From contig CAMOIV010000002.1 of assembly GCA_946616305.1 (NCBI GenBank), positions 1-54,523 on the forward strand: a DNA stretch of 54,523 nt. The letters are read 5' to 3'. Within the stretch, counting starts at the first letter, position 1, and each line of letters begins with the position of its first letter. Both the position numbers and the translations under genes were made by a program. Source of the DNA: an uncultured Lachnospiraceae bacterium (GTDB lineage: Bacteria; Bacillota; Clostridia; Lachnospirales; Lachnospiraceae). Below are positions 8,835 to 15,643 of this stretch, one piece after another. The notes beneath the pieces were generated by a model, which saw nothing but the letters and a program-made list of their open reading frames with translations, did no database searches and was not told the origin of the DNA.

Positions 8835-9638
8835 ATGGCAAAATTCAAGATTCTTTTCATATGTGATAATACATCCGTTACCGACAGCCTGTTTAATGCA
8901 TTGAACAATGATTATCTTATATTGACTTGTTCCGGGAAACAGGAGGATATAGATAATCATCTGGAGGTAGTATCGCCTGATGTGTTTCTGATGTACGCTT
9001 CGGAGTCTCAAAAGCCTTTTTACGAGACGATAATCTCCTTTAAGAGAAAGTTGACTCAGAAGGAGATCATCATGGGGGTTGTGGGTCAGGGGGCCGATTG
9101 CGCCGCATTCCAGAGCGCATCTACCAACATGGCAGATATGGAAATGCATGTGCCTCTGAATATGGAGGAGATAAGGTCCAAGATCAACCGGCTTATCGAA
9201 GAGCGGGAGATCATGAAAATGGATCGTGAACTCTCCACCGGTATCAATGAGGCTGCGGGAGTCATGGAAAGCAGGAAGAAGATACTGGTGATCGACGATG
9301 ACAAGCTGATGCTCAAGGTCGTAAAGGAGCAGCTTCAGGATGAGTATGATGTTGCTGCAGCCATCAGTGGCAGCGCAGCCTTCAAATATCTGGAGACCAA
9401 GAAGGCCGACCTTATCCTGCTGGATTTCAATATGCCGGTAGAGGACGGCCCGACGATACTGAAAAAGCTCCATGCGACGCCGGAATATGCCAAGATACCG
9501 GTTATATTCCTAACAGGTGTTACGGAAAAATCCAAGATAGCGGAGGTTGTGGCGTTAAAGCCGCAGGGTTATATGGTAAAGCCCATAGACAAAGAGAAGC
9601 TTCTGGGAGTGTTGGATAAGTTTTTTGCCGTGAAATAA
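8835..9638 (+). CDS. Two-receiver response regulator without output domain
   Basis: The 267-residue protein ends in a complete receiver (REC) domain from about residue 148: acidic pocket VIDDDK, phospho-acceptor in LLDFNMP (about Asp197), LTG threonine and the KPI lysine. The first 125 residues have the length and alternating pattern of a second REC domain (FKILFICDN... DVFLMY) but lack the acceptor aspartate, so it looks like a pseudo-receiver. There is no DNA-binding or enzymatic output domain, so signalling by protein contact or as a phosphate relay is likely. AAGGAGGG precedes the ATG. No histidine kinase is nearby. Confidence 0.85.
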   Translation: MAKFKILFICDNTSVTDSLFNALNNDYLILTCSGKQEDIDNHLEVVSPDVFLMYASESQKPFYETIISFKRKLTQKEIIMGVVGQGADCAAFQSASTNMADMEMHVPLNMEEIRSKINRLIEEREIMKMDRELSTGINEAAGVMESRKKILVIDDDKLMLKVVKEQLQDEYDVAAAISGSAAFKYLETKKADLILLDFNMPVEDGPTILKKLHATPEYAKIPVIFLTGVTEKSKIAEVVALKPQGYMVKPIDKEKLLGVLDKFFAVK

Positions 9639-9677
9639 GGAGAGTATACCGCAGGGCAGATTGTTTTATTTTTATAA

Positions 9678-9706
9678 TTGACACCGTATAGTTGAGGTGT
9701 TAATAT
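9678..9706 (+). promoter_or_regulatory. Consensus promoter of tRNA-Leu
   Basis: Perfect TTGACA (9678-9683), 17-base spacer, TAATAT (9701-9706), 26 bases before the tRNA. Confidence 0.8.
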
Positions 9707-9732
9707 ATCATTTGCGTCACGAAAAGTGACAG

Positions 9733-9817
9733 GCGGAAGTGTCGGAACTGGCAGACGAGCAAGACTAAGGATCTTGTGAGCAACGCGCTCGTGTGGGTTC
9801 AAGTCCCATCTTCCGCA
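9733..9817 (+). tRNA. tRNA-Leu(AAG)
   Basis: The 85-base gene has an acceptor stem GCGGAAG/CTTCCGC, a D arm, an anticodon stem CAAGA/TCTTG with loop CTAAGGA (anticodon AAG, reading CUU), a long class II variable arm, and a T loop GTTCAAG. The discriminator base is A. CCA is not encoded. It has its own promoter and a hairpin terminator. Confidence 0.95.
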
Positions 9818-9822
9818 CATGT

Positions 9823-9864
9823 AAAAGAAAAGAGCTGAGGCTAATGCCCCAGCTCTTTTCTTTT
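9823..9864 (+). terminator. Terminator after tRNA-Leu
   Basis: Long hairpin AAAAGAAAAGAGCTG / CAGCTCTTTTCTTTT with inner GGC/GCC pairs and a T-rich 3' side, starting 5 bases after the tRNA. It is nearly symmetrical, so it could also stop transcription from the other strand. Confidence 0.85.
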
Positions 9865-9899
9865 ATCAGGGCTTCGTCGGTCGGTTCGGCGGGAGACTT

Positions 9900-9949
9900 G
9901 GGGACGGGGTTAGGGGTTCATTTTGGAATGGACCGCTGACCCCGTCCCG
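9900..9949. repeat. REP-like extended palindrome
   Basis: GGGGACGGGGTTAG (9900-9913) pairs with CTGACCCCGTCCC (9936-9948) with one wobble, and the interior GGTTCATT/AATGGACC forms a second stem round a TTGG loop. GGGGACGG-type palindromes of this design occur in many copies in Clostridial genomes and resemble REP elements mobilised by RAYT-type (Y1) transposases. Only one copy and no transposase is seen here. A partial second arm (GGGGGTTCAT, 9949-9958) follows. Confidence 0.6.
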
Positions 9950-9969
9950 GGGGTTCATACACAGACAGT

Positions 9970-10275
9970 CTATTTTTCACTATTGAGAGCCTCCATATAT
10001 CCGGCTGTTATAATGCCGGCCGGTAATGCCACGATCGCTATACCGAACAGGGAGGATATCATTGTTATGACACGGCCTGCCGTTGTAACGGGGTATATAT
10101 CACCGTAACCAACGGTGGTAAGGGATACAGTAGCCCAATATATGGCATCAAAAAAGGTTTCAAATGAGTCACCTTCGATATTAAATATTATAAGGGCTGA
10201 TACTACGATGTACACAGTTATGAAAGACCATGGCAGTATTCCTTCAGAATGCTTTGCTCTCTTCCAGCACAGGGA
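9970..10275 (-). pseudogene. K+ channel pore fragment lacking its 5' end
   Basis: The open frame encodes TM helix-pore loop-TM helix of a potassium channel with the selectivity filter TTVGYGD and the typical EGDSFETFFDAIYWATVSLT lead-in. The recognisable channel sequence begins near 10266, inside the 3' end of the upstream gene and in its +1 frame. Between the frame's upstream stop (10276) and the first helix there is no ATG, GTG or TTG; the only standard start is a GTG at 10215 in the middle of the first helix. The usual sensor or N-terminal half is missing. It is probably a remnant, although a two-helix KcsA-like channel made by coupling or frameshifting is not excluded. Confidence 0.65.
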
Positions 10276-11167
10276 TCAGTTCAAAAGGCGCATCTACGGG
10301 ATGGGTTTCGATCTCGTTTTGTATGCATAAAAGAGTTTGATAGGTTTTGCGGGCTGATTCATTGAGGCTGTCCATGTATTCTTCCTCAGAGGCAAAATCA
10401 TCCCGATCCACATAGTTCTCAAGCCTTCCGTATGAATAACCGTCCTTTGTTATGCCAAGGAAAAGTGATTCCATGTCTATATCAAAATGTTTGAAGGCAG
10501 CATAAATTCCGACTGCATCTGCCACCAGTTCATCACGGATGGCATCTGTCTTTTCAGGATACAGACGTCTGCATATGAAATGAGTGCATTCATGGTAGAG
10601 TCTTATAGTGTGTGAATAAGAAAGCCAGGATGTGTCGTCAAATCCAAGCATAGATGCTTTTATATTACTGTAGGGACCGTATGACAGTACGATCAGGGCA
10701 TCCAAATAATTACGTTTATCCGCTGTAAAACGTTTGAATTCCGCATTCCAATTGGGTTTCGGGTTTCCGGCCTCGCAAGACTCTTTAAGAAATACCTCCT
10801 TATGTGCATCTATACGCCGCCAGTTGATCACACCGTCAAGCATAGATGCGCCTTGTGTAGGGGGAATCTCTACAGACTTGCATTTATGAGCCATGATCTT
10901 TAGAAAAGTGACAAAGTCTGACCGCTCATGAAGCGTGATGATCCTGACCTTCCCGGAGGGTGTATCCATATATTCGTCGGTATCCAGATCATTTCCGGCA
11001 AAATGATCAAGGGTTTTATTCGCCGGATCCTCACCCATCCTGACTATTTGGTTATATTTATCCTGTGCATCGGTATCATCAGGGTCGATATACAGCTGCA
11101 TATATGTCTCTGCGAGATTCCTGATCACCATATCTTTATCTGCATGTCTCGTATGATCAATGTTCAT
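10244..11167 (-). CDS. Putative HExxH metallopeptidase-like protein, unknown family
   Basis: Soluble protein of about 307 residues without signal peptide. It contains HECTHFICRR, an HExxH zinc-protease signature, followed about 20 residues later by DELVADAVGI, whose acidic residue could be a third metal ligand. I do not recognise the family. The start at 11167 (MNIDHTRH) is preferred because AAAAGGA stands 8 bases upstream; an earlier ATG at 11191 has a weaker site. The first 20 residues and upstream region are nearly identical to those of the gene at 13938-14303 because both lie in a 215-bp direct repeat. The 3' end overlaps the channel fragment in another frame, so the natural C-terminus may be altered. 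Confidence 0.65.
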   Translation of the reverse strand: MNIDHTRHADKDMVIRNLAETYMQLYIDPDDTDAQDKYNQIVRMGEDPANKTLDHFAGNDLDTDEYMDTPSGKVRIITLHERSDFVTFLKIMAHKCKSVEIPPTQGASMLDGVINWRRIDAHKEVFLKESCEAGNPKPNWNAEFKRFTADKRNYLDALIVLSYGPYSNIKASMLGFDDTSWLSYSHTIRLYHECTHFICRRLYPEKTDAIRDELVADAVGIYAAFKHFDIDMESLFLGITKDGYSYGRLENYVDRDDFASEEEYMDSLNESARKTYQTLLCIQNEIETHPVDAPFELIPVLEESKAF

Positions 11168-11321
11168 TTTTTCAATCCTTTTACAGGCCATTACGGAAAC
11201 TTCTCTTAGATTCTATCAGTTATCTCTTAAATCTGCATCCGGACTTTTCAATTGTGATATTGATCATGCAGTACCTAATATAGTTTCAATATAGTTCTTC
11301 ATGCCGAATTTCGTCTTATAA
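11107..11321. repeat. 215-bp direct repeat, copy A
   Basis: Matches 14243-14457 with no gaps and only 4 mismatches (about 98% identity). On the minus strand it holds the end of a lost or short reading frame (12 codons from MKNYIET to a stop), an untranslated stretch, the ribosome site and start, and the first 20 codons of the downstream gene. Identity stops at codon 20, with CATATATG shared just beyond. Confidence 0.97.
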
Positions 11322-11371
11322 AGAGTTTACCGGTTACTGGATGATTTGTGATATCATAAATTAACAGAGAT

Positions 11372-12259
11372 ATGTTTGGAAAAAGACGTGAAGACAAAAT
11401 CAACATGATGAAACAAAATACGGTAATGAGGATACTGGTTATCAGCATTGCCTCTTTCATCATGGCGTTAAATATCAACACCTTCGTAAACACCGGCGGC
11501 CTGCTGCCTGGAGGTGCAAGCGGTCTGACTCTTCTGATACAGGAATCCGCCCGTACCTTTCTTGGTATAAATCTTTCCTACACCCTGATCAACCTGCTGA
11601 TAAATGCCGTGCCTGTGTACATCGGTTTCAAATACATAGGCAAAAGATTTACGCTCCTGTCCTGCTGGGTGATACTGCTGACAGGTATCCTTGCGGATGC
11701 CCTTCCCCACTATACCATTACCCACGATCTACTGCTTGTCAGCGTATTCGGAGGGCTTATAAACGGAGCGGCGATCAGTATGTGCCTGCTGATGGATGCT
11801 ACCAGCGGCGGCACGGACTTTGTGGCAATCTACGTTTCCGAAAAGACAGGGATAGATTCATTTAACATTCCTCTGGTGCTCAATGCCTGTATCCTTACCG
11901 CAGCGGGACTTCTTTTCGACTGGAACAAGGCACTGTATTCCATTATCTTTCAGTTTGCTTCAACCGCGGCGATCCGCACCCTTTACCATAAATATCAGCA
12001 GGCAACCCTGTTCATAGTGACAAACAGGCCCAAAGAAGTGTGTGAAACCATATCTAATATAAGCAACCATGGCGCAACCATCCTTGAAGGCGAGGGTTCA
12101 TATGAGCATTGTGAACGAAGCATTGTATACTCCGTAGTATCAAGCTCCGAATCGGGGCGTGTCCTCACCGCCATAAGGGAAGCCGATCCAAAAGCCTTTG
12201 TTAATGTCATAAAGACCCAGCGGGTCATCGGAAGATTCTATCAGCGTCCCGCAGATTAG
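11372..12259 (+). CDS. YitT family membrane protein (DUF161/DUF2179)
   Basis: The 295-residue protein has about five membrane helices in the first 200 residues with the family hallmarks NTGGLLPGGASGLTLL and DATSGGTDFVA, then a cytoplasmic DUF2179 domain of about 80 residues. The family is widespread in Firmicutes; its substrate is not established. The start is uncertain: ATG at 11372 or the ATG pair at 11405/11408 (MMKQNTV) are all weakly supported by ribosome sites. It is divergent from the metallopeptidase-like gene and converges on the symporter gene. Confidence 0.88.
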   Translation: MFGKRREDKINMMKQNTVMRILVISIASFIMALNINTFVNTGGLLPGGASGLTLLIQESARTFLGINLSYTLINLLINAVPVYIGFKYIGKRFTLLSCWVILLTGILADALPHYTITHDLLLVSVFGGLINGAAISMCLLMDATSGGTDFVAIYVSEKTGIDSFNIPLVLNACILTAAGLLFDWNKALYSIIFQFASTAAIRTLYHKYQQATLFIVTNRPKEVCETISNISNHGATILEGEGSYEHCERSIVYSVVSSSESGRVLTAIREADPKAFVNVIKTQRVIGRFYQRPAD

Positions 12260-12273
12260 TAAGGTATAATATA

Positions 12274-13923
12274 TCAGCTTTTAAACTTCTTCATATCCAT
12301 GAGATTGGCCCGTTTCGCCACTACTGCCGTCACCACCGCATCACCGGTGACATTGGCGCATGTCTGCATCATTCCGACCAGCGGATAAAGCCCCATGATA
12401 AGGCTTATAGACTCGGCCGGGATACCTATCTGGGGTACAAGCAATGCTATGCATACAAGATTTCCACCGGGCACACCGGGACTTCCCAGTGACAGCAGTA
12501 TGATGGCAATAAACAGTGACAGAATCACGCTTCCGGTTACCTTTATATCAAATATTTTTGCAAAGAACAGCGAGGATATGATCAACGATATGCAGCTGCC
12601 GTCCATATTTATGGTAGCTCCCAGCGGAAGGGTGAATGAATAGATCCTGGGTGAGACACCCATCTCATCACACTGTTTAATCGATGAAGGCAGTGCTGCG
12701 TTGCTGGAGGCAAAGGTAAAGGCCGAAATCATCGCAGGATAATACTTTCCGAGGAAGTTAAATGGATTCAGTCCCGCAAAGGTCATAAGAAGCAGATAAA
12801 TGACTATCATCAGAAGATCGCCGAAATATATGACCGGCACCCAGACGAATACATGGGTGAAATCCTTAAGATCCATGGCTGCCATCATTTTTGCCATTGA
12901 GCAGAATACAACCGGAGGAATGAAAACCACTATGGCCGATGTGATCTTTGAAAAGATAGCATTCATTACCGCAAGCAGTTGCCTTGCCAAGGGATATTTC
13001 CTTGACAATGCTGAAGCTGACAGTCCTAATATCACAGCGATAAATATGATCTGAAGCATATCGGATTTCTGGAACGGAGTGATTATATCGGTGGGAACGA
13101 TCCCTACTAAAGTATCCTTAATGGAGATACTCACTTCTTCCCCCTTTGAGAGCGTATCCGCAGCAGCTTCGGCGGAAACCGCCGCTTCAAGGCTCCTGTC
13201 ACCTATAGGAAACAGACTGTATGTCACATAACCCACGCAGATAGCTATGATGGAAGTAATGACATACATTACCATCACCTTCACTGCTATCTTTCCGAAT
13301 GCTTTGATGTCTCCAAAGTCCGCGATACTGGACGCAATGGAAAAGAATACAAGCGGAGCGACTATAAACTTAAGAGAATTCATGAATATAGTATACACAG
13401 GCGCGAATATATTATTGCTTATCGCCCCTGAAACCTCCGCAGGGAAAGCATTATGCAGGATAAGTCCGGTCGCTATGCCAAGAAGAAGCGCAACGATGGT
13501 ATATACCAGTCCCGCATAGTGCGACTTCTTAACTTTGATCAAAACCGAATTCACATCATCGCTGTTTTTTATCTCGAGATTATCCCCGAGGATCTTATTA
13601 ACAAGCTTTCGCAGGGCGGCATTTGCCTCTTCGTCATCCTGTTCGAACAAAATATCCTTCTCGATATCGGCTGCCTCAAACGGCTTTCCCTTTGCCTTAA
13701 AGGATATATCCACGTTTCCCAGCACTCCTGCCACACTGATCTTTATCCTTTCACTGCTGTCTGAAGCATTCATGATCAGCTTTGCAAGAACCTCTTCCGA
13801 TGTCAGAAGGGTCTTTGCGATCTCTTTGGATGCAAGTTTTCTCTTTTTCAGAGCTTCCCTCAGGAAGTCTATTGCCTCCGGAATATTCTCCGGAGCACAG
13901 TCCATACTGTAATTAACGCTCAT
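12274..13923 (-). CDS. Dicarboxylate/amino acid:cation symporter with N-terminal ATPase-like extension
   Basis: The C-terminal 410 residues are a sodium:dicarboxylate symporter (SDF/DAACS family), expected to import dicarboxylates or acidic amino acids with Na+ or H+. Family marks are the serine-rich loop FASSNAALPSS, GATINMDGS, and PGVPGGN near the C-terminus. The first 130 residues are not part of the standard family (about 420 residues). Their LTSEEVLAKLIMNAS then GKPFE pattern recalls the N-box and following strand of RsbW-type histidine-kinase-like ATPases, but the ATP-contacting residues look degenerate. It starts 14 bases after the 121-residue gene, with which it probably forms an operon. 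Confidence 0.88.
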   Translation of the reverse strand: MSVNYSMDCAPENIPEAIDFLREALKKRKLASKEIAKTLLTSEEVLAKLIMNASDSSERIKISVAGVLGNVDISFKAKGKPFEAADIEKDILFEQDDEEANAALRKLVNKILGDNLEIKNSDDVNSVLIKVKKSHYAGLVYTIVALLLGIATGLILHNAFPAEVSGAISNNIFAPVYTIFMNSLKFIVAPLVFFSIASSIADFGDIKAFGKIAVKVMVMYVITSIIAICVGYVTYSLFPIGDRSLEAAVSAEAAADTLSKGEEVSISIKDTLVGIVPTDIITPFQKSDMLQIIFIAVILGLSASALSRKYPLARQLLAVMNAIFSKITSAIVVFIPPVVFCSMAKMMAAMDLKDFTHVFVWVPVIYFGDLLMIVIYLLLMTFAGLNPFNFLGKYYPAMISAFTFASSNAALPSSIKQCDEMGVSPRIYSFTLPLGATINMDGSCISLIISSLFFAKIFDIKVTGSVILSLFIAIILLSLGSPGVPGGNLVCIALLVPQIGIPAESISLIMGLYPLVGMMQTCANVTGDAVVTAVVAKRANLMDMKKFKS

Positions 13924-13937
13924 TTTTCTTCTCCTTC

Positions 13938-14303
13938 TTATTTTTTATAGTGAAAATCAGATGGTATGAAACTTGTCATATCTGTATTAAACAACAACCT
14001 GATAAGCCATGCTATGAAAAACAGAACCAGGATCGGAAGCAGGCAGGATGTGACTATCATCACTGCAACAGCTTCGATAAAACGGCTCAAAAGTCCGGTA
14101 ACATAGTCAACCACCGTTCCGGACGCACTTTCTATCCATGACATAAACTTATCTACTCCAGTTTCATCCTCATCGACTATGCTTATCCTGTCGGAATCGG
14201 TTAGAGTCTGCTCTATGCTGTCCCGGTAATTATCATATATGATCTCTGCGAGATTCCTGATCACCATATCTTTATTTGCATGTCTCGTATGATCAATGTT
14301 CAT
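13938..14303 (-). CDS. Small membrane protein with repeat-derived N-terminus
   Basis: This 121-residue protein is of unknown function. The first 20 residues (MNIDHTRHANKDMVIRNLAE) match those of the putative metallopeptidase at 10244-11167 except one residue, because both are encoded in the 215-bp repeat. An acidic linker follows, then a strongly hydrophobic stretch (about residues 72-103, with AVAVMIVTSCLLPILVLFF) that can cross the membrane once or twice. AAAAGGA precedes the preferred start at 14303; an ATG at 14327 is possible. It sits directly upstream of the fused symporter gene, suggesting a shared transcript and perhaps an accessory role. Confidence 0.65.
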   Translation of the reverse strand: MNIDHTRHANKDMVIRNLAEIIYDNYRDSIEQTLTDSDRISIVDEDETGVDKFMSWIESASGTVVDYVTGLLSRFIEAVAVMIVTSCLLPILVLFFIAWLIRLLFNTDMTSFIPSDFHYKK

Positions 14304-14457
14304 TTTTTCAATCCTTTTACAGGCCATTACGGAAACTTCTCTTAGATTCTATCAGTTATCTCTTAAATCTGCTACCGGACTTTTCAATTGTGATATTGAT
14401 CATGCAGTACCTAATACAGTTTCAATATAGTTCTTCATGCCGAATTTCGTCTTATAA
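14243..14457. repeat. 215-bp direct repeat, copy B
   Basis: Partner of 11107-11321 at a constant offset of 3136 bases. The four differences include one that changes Ile to Val in the 12-codon frame (14400-14438) and one that changes Asp to Asn in the shared N-terminus. Copy B drives a different downstream protein from copy A. Confidence 0.97.
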
Positions 14458-14488
14458 TTCATGTTGTGACATTGACCGGCCTTACATG

Positions 14489-14497
14489 TGATATAAT
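14489..14497 (+). promoter_or_regulatory. Extended -10 promoter of the PrsW gene
   Basis: TGA-TATAAT (14489-14497) is an extended -10 element without a good -35 box, 38 bases before the start codon. The same TGTGATATAATCC string appears in front of two minus-strand genes in this window. Confidence 0.6.
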
Positions 14498-14535
14498 CCA
14501 GAAAAAGGCTTTTTGAGGAGAAGAGGATTTGAGTG

Positions 14536-15618
14536 ATGCTTATTCTTGCGATCTTACCGAGCATTATACTTTTTTTTATTGTCTGGAAGGGTGACAGATA
14601 TGAAAAGGAACCCCGCAAGCTTCTTCTGAAACTGTTCCTGTTTGGGATGCTGACAACCTTCAGCGCCTCGATCATAGAGATAGTCATCGGAGATTATATC
14701 ATCGGCTCTTTGAAGGACATGGTGATCCTCTATGCTTTTATAGACAGTTTCTTTGTTGCCGCAGCTGCCGAGGAGGTCGGAAAGTATTTTGTACTCAAAA
14801 AGATATCGTGGAAGCATCCGGCATTTAATTATACCTTTGATGCAGTGGTATACTCGGTCGCGGTATCACTGGGATTCGCAACGCTTGAAAACATAATGTA
14901 TCTGGTCGGAGCCAGCATCGGTCTTGCTTTTGCGCGAGCGGTACTGAGCATTCCCGGGCATGCTATCTACGCGGTCTACATGGGATACTATTACGGTCTT
15001 GCAAAACATGCCGAGGCATCCGGTGATGAAAAGCAGATGAAGACAAATCTGAAAAAAGCCTTGATCGTTCCCATACTTTTACACGGGTTTTATGATTTCT
15101 GCCTGTATACGGAAAACGGGTTTTTCATATTGATATTCTTCGTGTTCGAGATCGTACTGACAGTCTTTGCGGTCAGGAAATTCATCAAACTGTCCAAAGA
15201 TGAGACAAGGATACCTTCCGCGGCAGAGGAGACTGCTCCGGCTATGGCGCAGAGTGTTGCCCCTGCTATGACACCTGGCCCGGTCATAACATCTGCTCCG
15301 ACTGCAGCACAGAATACGGCTGCTGTCGCAACACAGGAAGCTGTTCCGACTGCAGCACAGAATACGGCTGCTGTCGCAACACAGGAACCTGCTCCGACTA
15401 TGGCACAAAATACGGCTGCTGTGGTACCTGCCCGGACGCCTGCTCCGACTGCAGCACAAAGAACTGCCTCGGCATCTCCCCGGAAGATCCATACATCCCT
15501 GACCAAGGTGACGATGCCCTCCGGGTCCGATGCAAGTATGCCCTCCGGGTCCGATGCAAGTATGCCCTCCGGGACCGATGCAAATATATCCTCCGGCCGG
15601 GACAGCAGCGAAGGCTGA
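14536..15618 (+). CDS. PrsW family intramembrane metalloprotease with tandem-repeat tail
   Basis: PrsW proteases cleave membrane-bound anti-sigma factors or similar targets inside the membrane. About eight hydrophobic helices occupy residues 1-220. The predicted metal-binding motifs are AAAEEVGKYF, PGHAIYAVYMG and LLHGFYDF, the EE...H...H pattern of the family. The C-terminal 140 residues are low-complexity Ala/Pro/Thr/Gln and Ser repeats, longer than typical for PrsW. GAGGA lies upstream of ATG 14536; a GTG one codon earlier is possible. No sigma/anti-sigma pair is in the window, so the substrate is unknown; the two following membrane-protein genes are candidates for the same unit. Confidence 0.85.
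   Translation: MLILAILPSIILFFIVWKGDRYEKEPRKLLLKLFLFGMLTTFSASIIEIVIGDYIIGSLKDMVILYAFIDSFFVAAAAEEVGKYFVLKKISWKHPAFNYTFDAVVYSVAVSLGFATLENIMYLVGASIGLAFARAVLSIPGHAIYAVYMGYYYGLAKHAEASGDEKQMKTNLKKALIVPILLHGFYDFCLYTENGFFILIFFVFEIVLTVFAVRKFIKLSKDETRIPSAAEETAPAMAQSVAPAMTPGPVITSAPTAAQNTAAVATQEAVPTAAQNTAAVATQEPAPTMAQNTAAVVPARTPAPTAAQRTASASPRKIHTSLTKVTMPSGSDASMPSGSDASMPSGTDANISSGRDSSEG
15295..15441 (+). repeat. 48-bp tandem repeat in the PrsW gene
   Basis: Three units, each encoding a 16-17 residue block of the form APTAAQNTAAVATQE. Units 1 and 2 are almost identical; unit 3 is diverged and slightly longer, and a partial fourth unit follows. Confidence 0.85.
15514..15600 (+). repeat. 24-bp tandem repeat in the PrsW gene
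   Basis: Units at 15514, 15538 and 15562 encode MPSGSDAS, MPSGSDAS and MPSGTDAN, followed by a degenerate fourth. The first two are identical at the DNA level, so recent slippage is likely and copy number may vary between strains. Confidence 0.88.
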
Positions 15619-15643
15619 CAGTGGATCATAGACGAGGCTTGAT

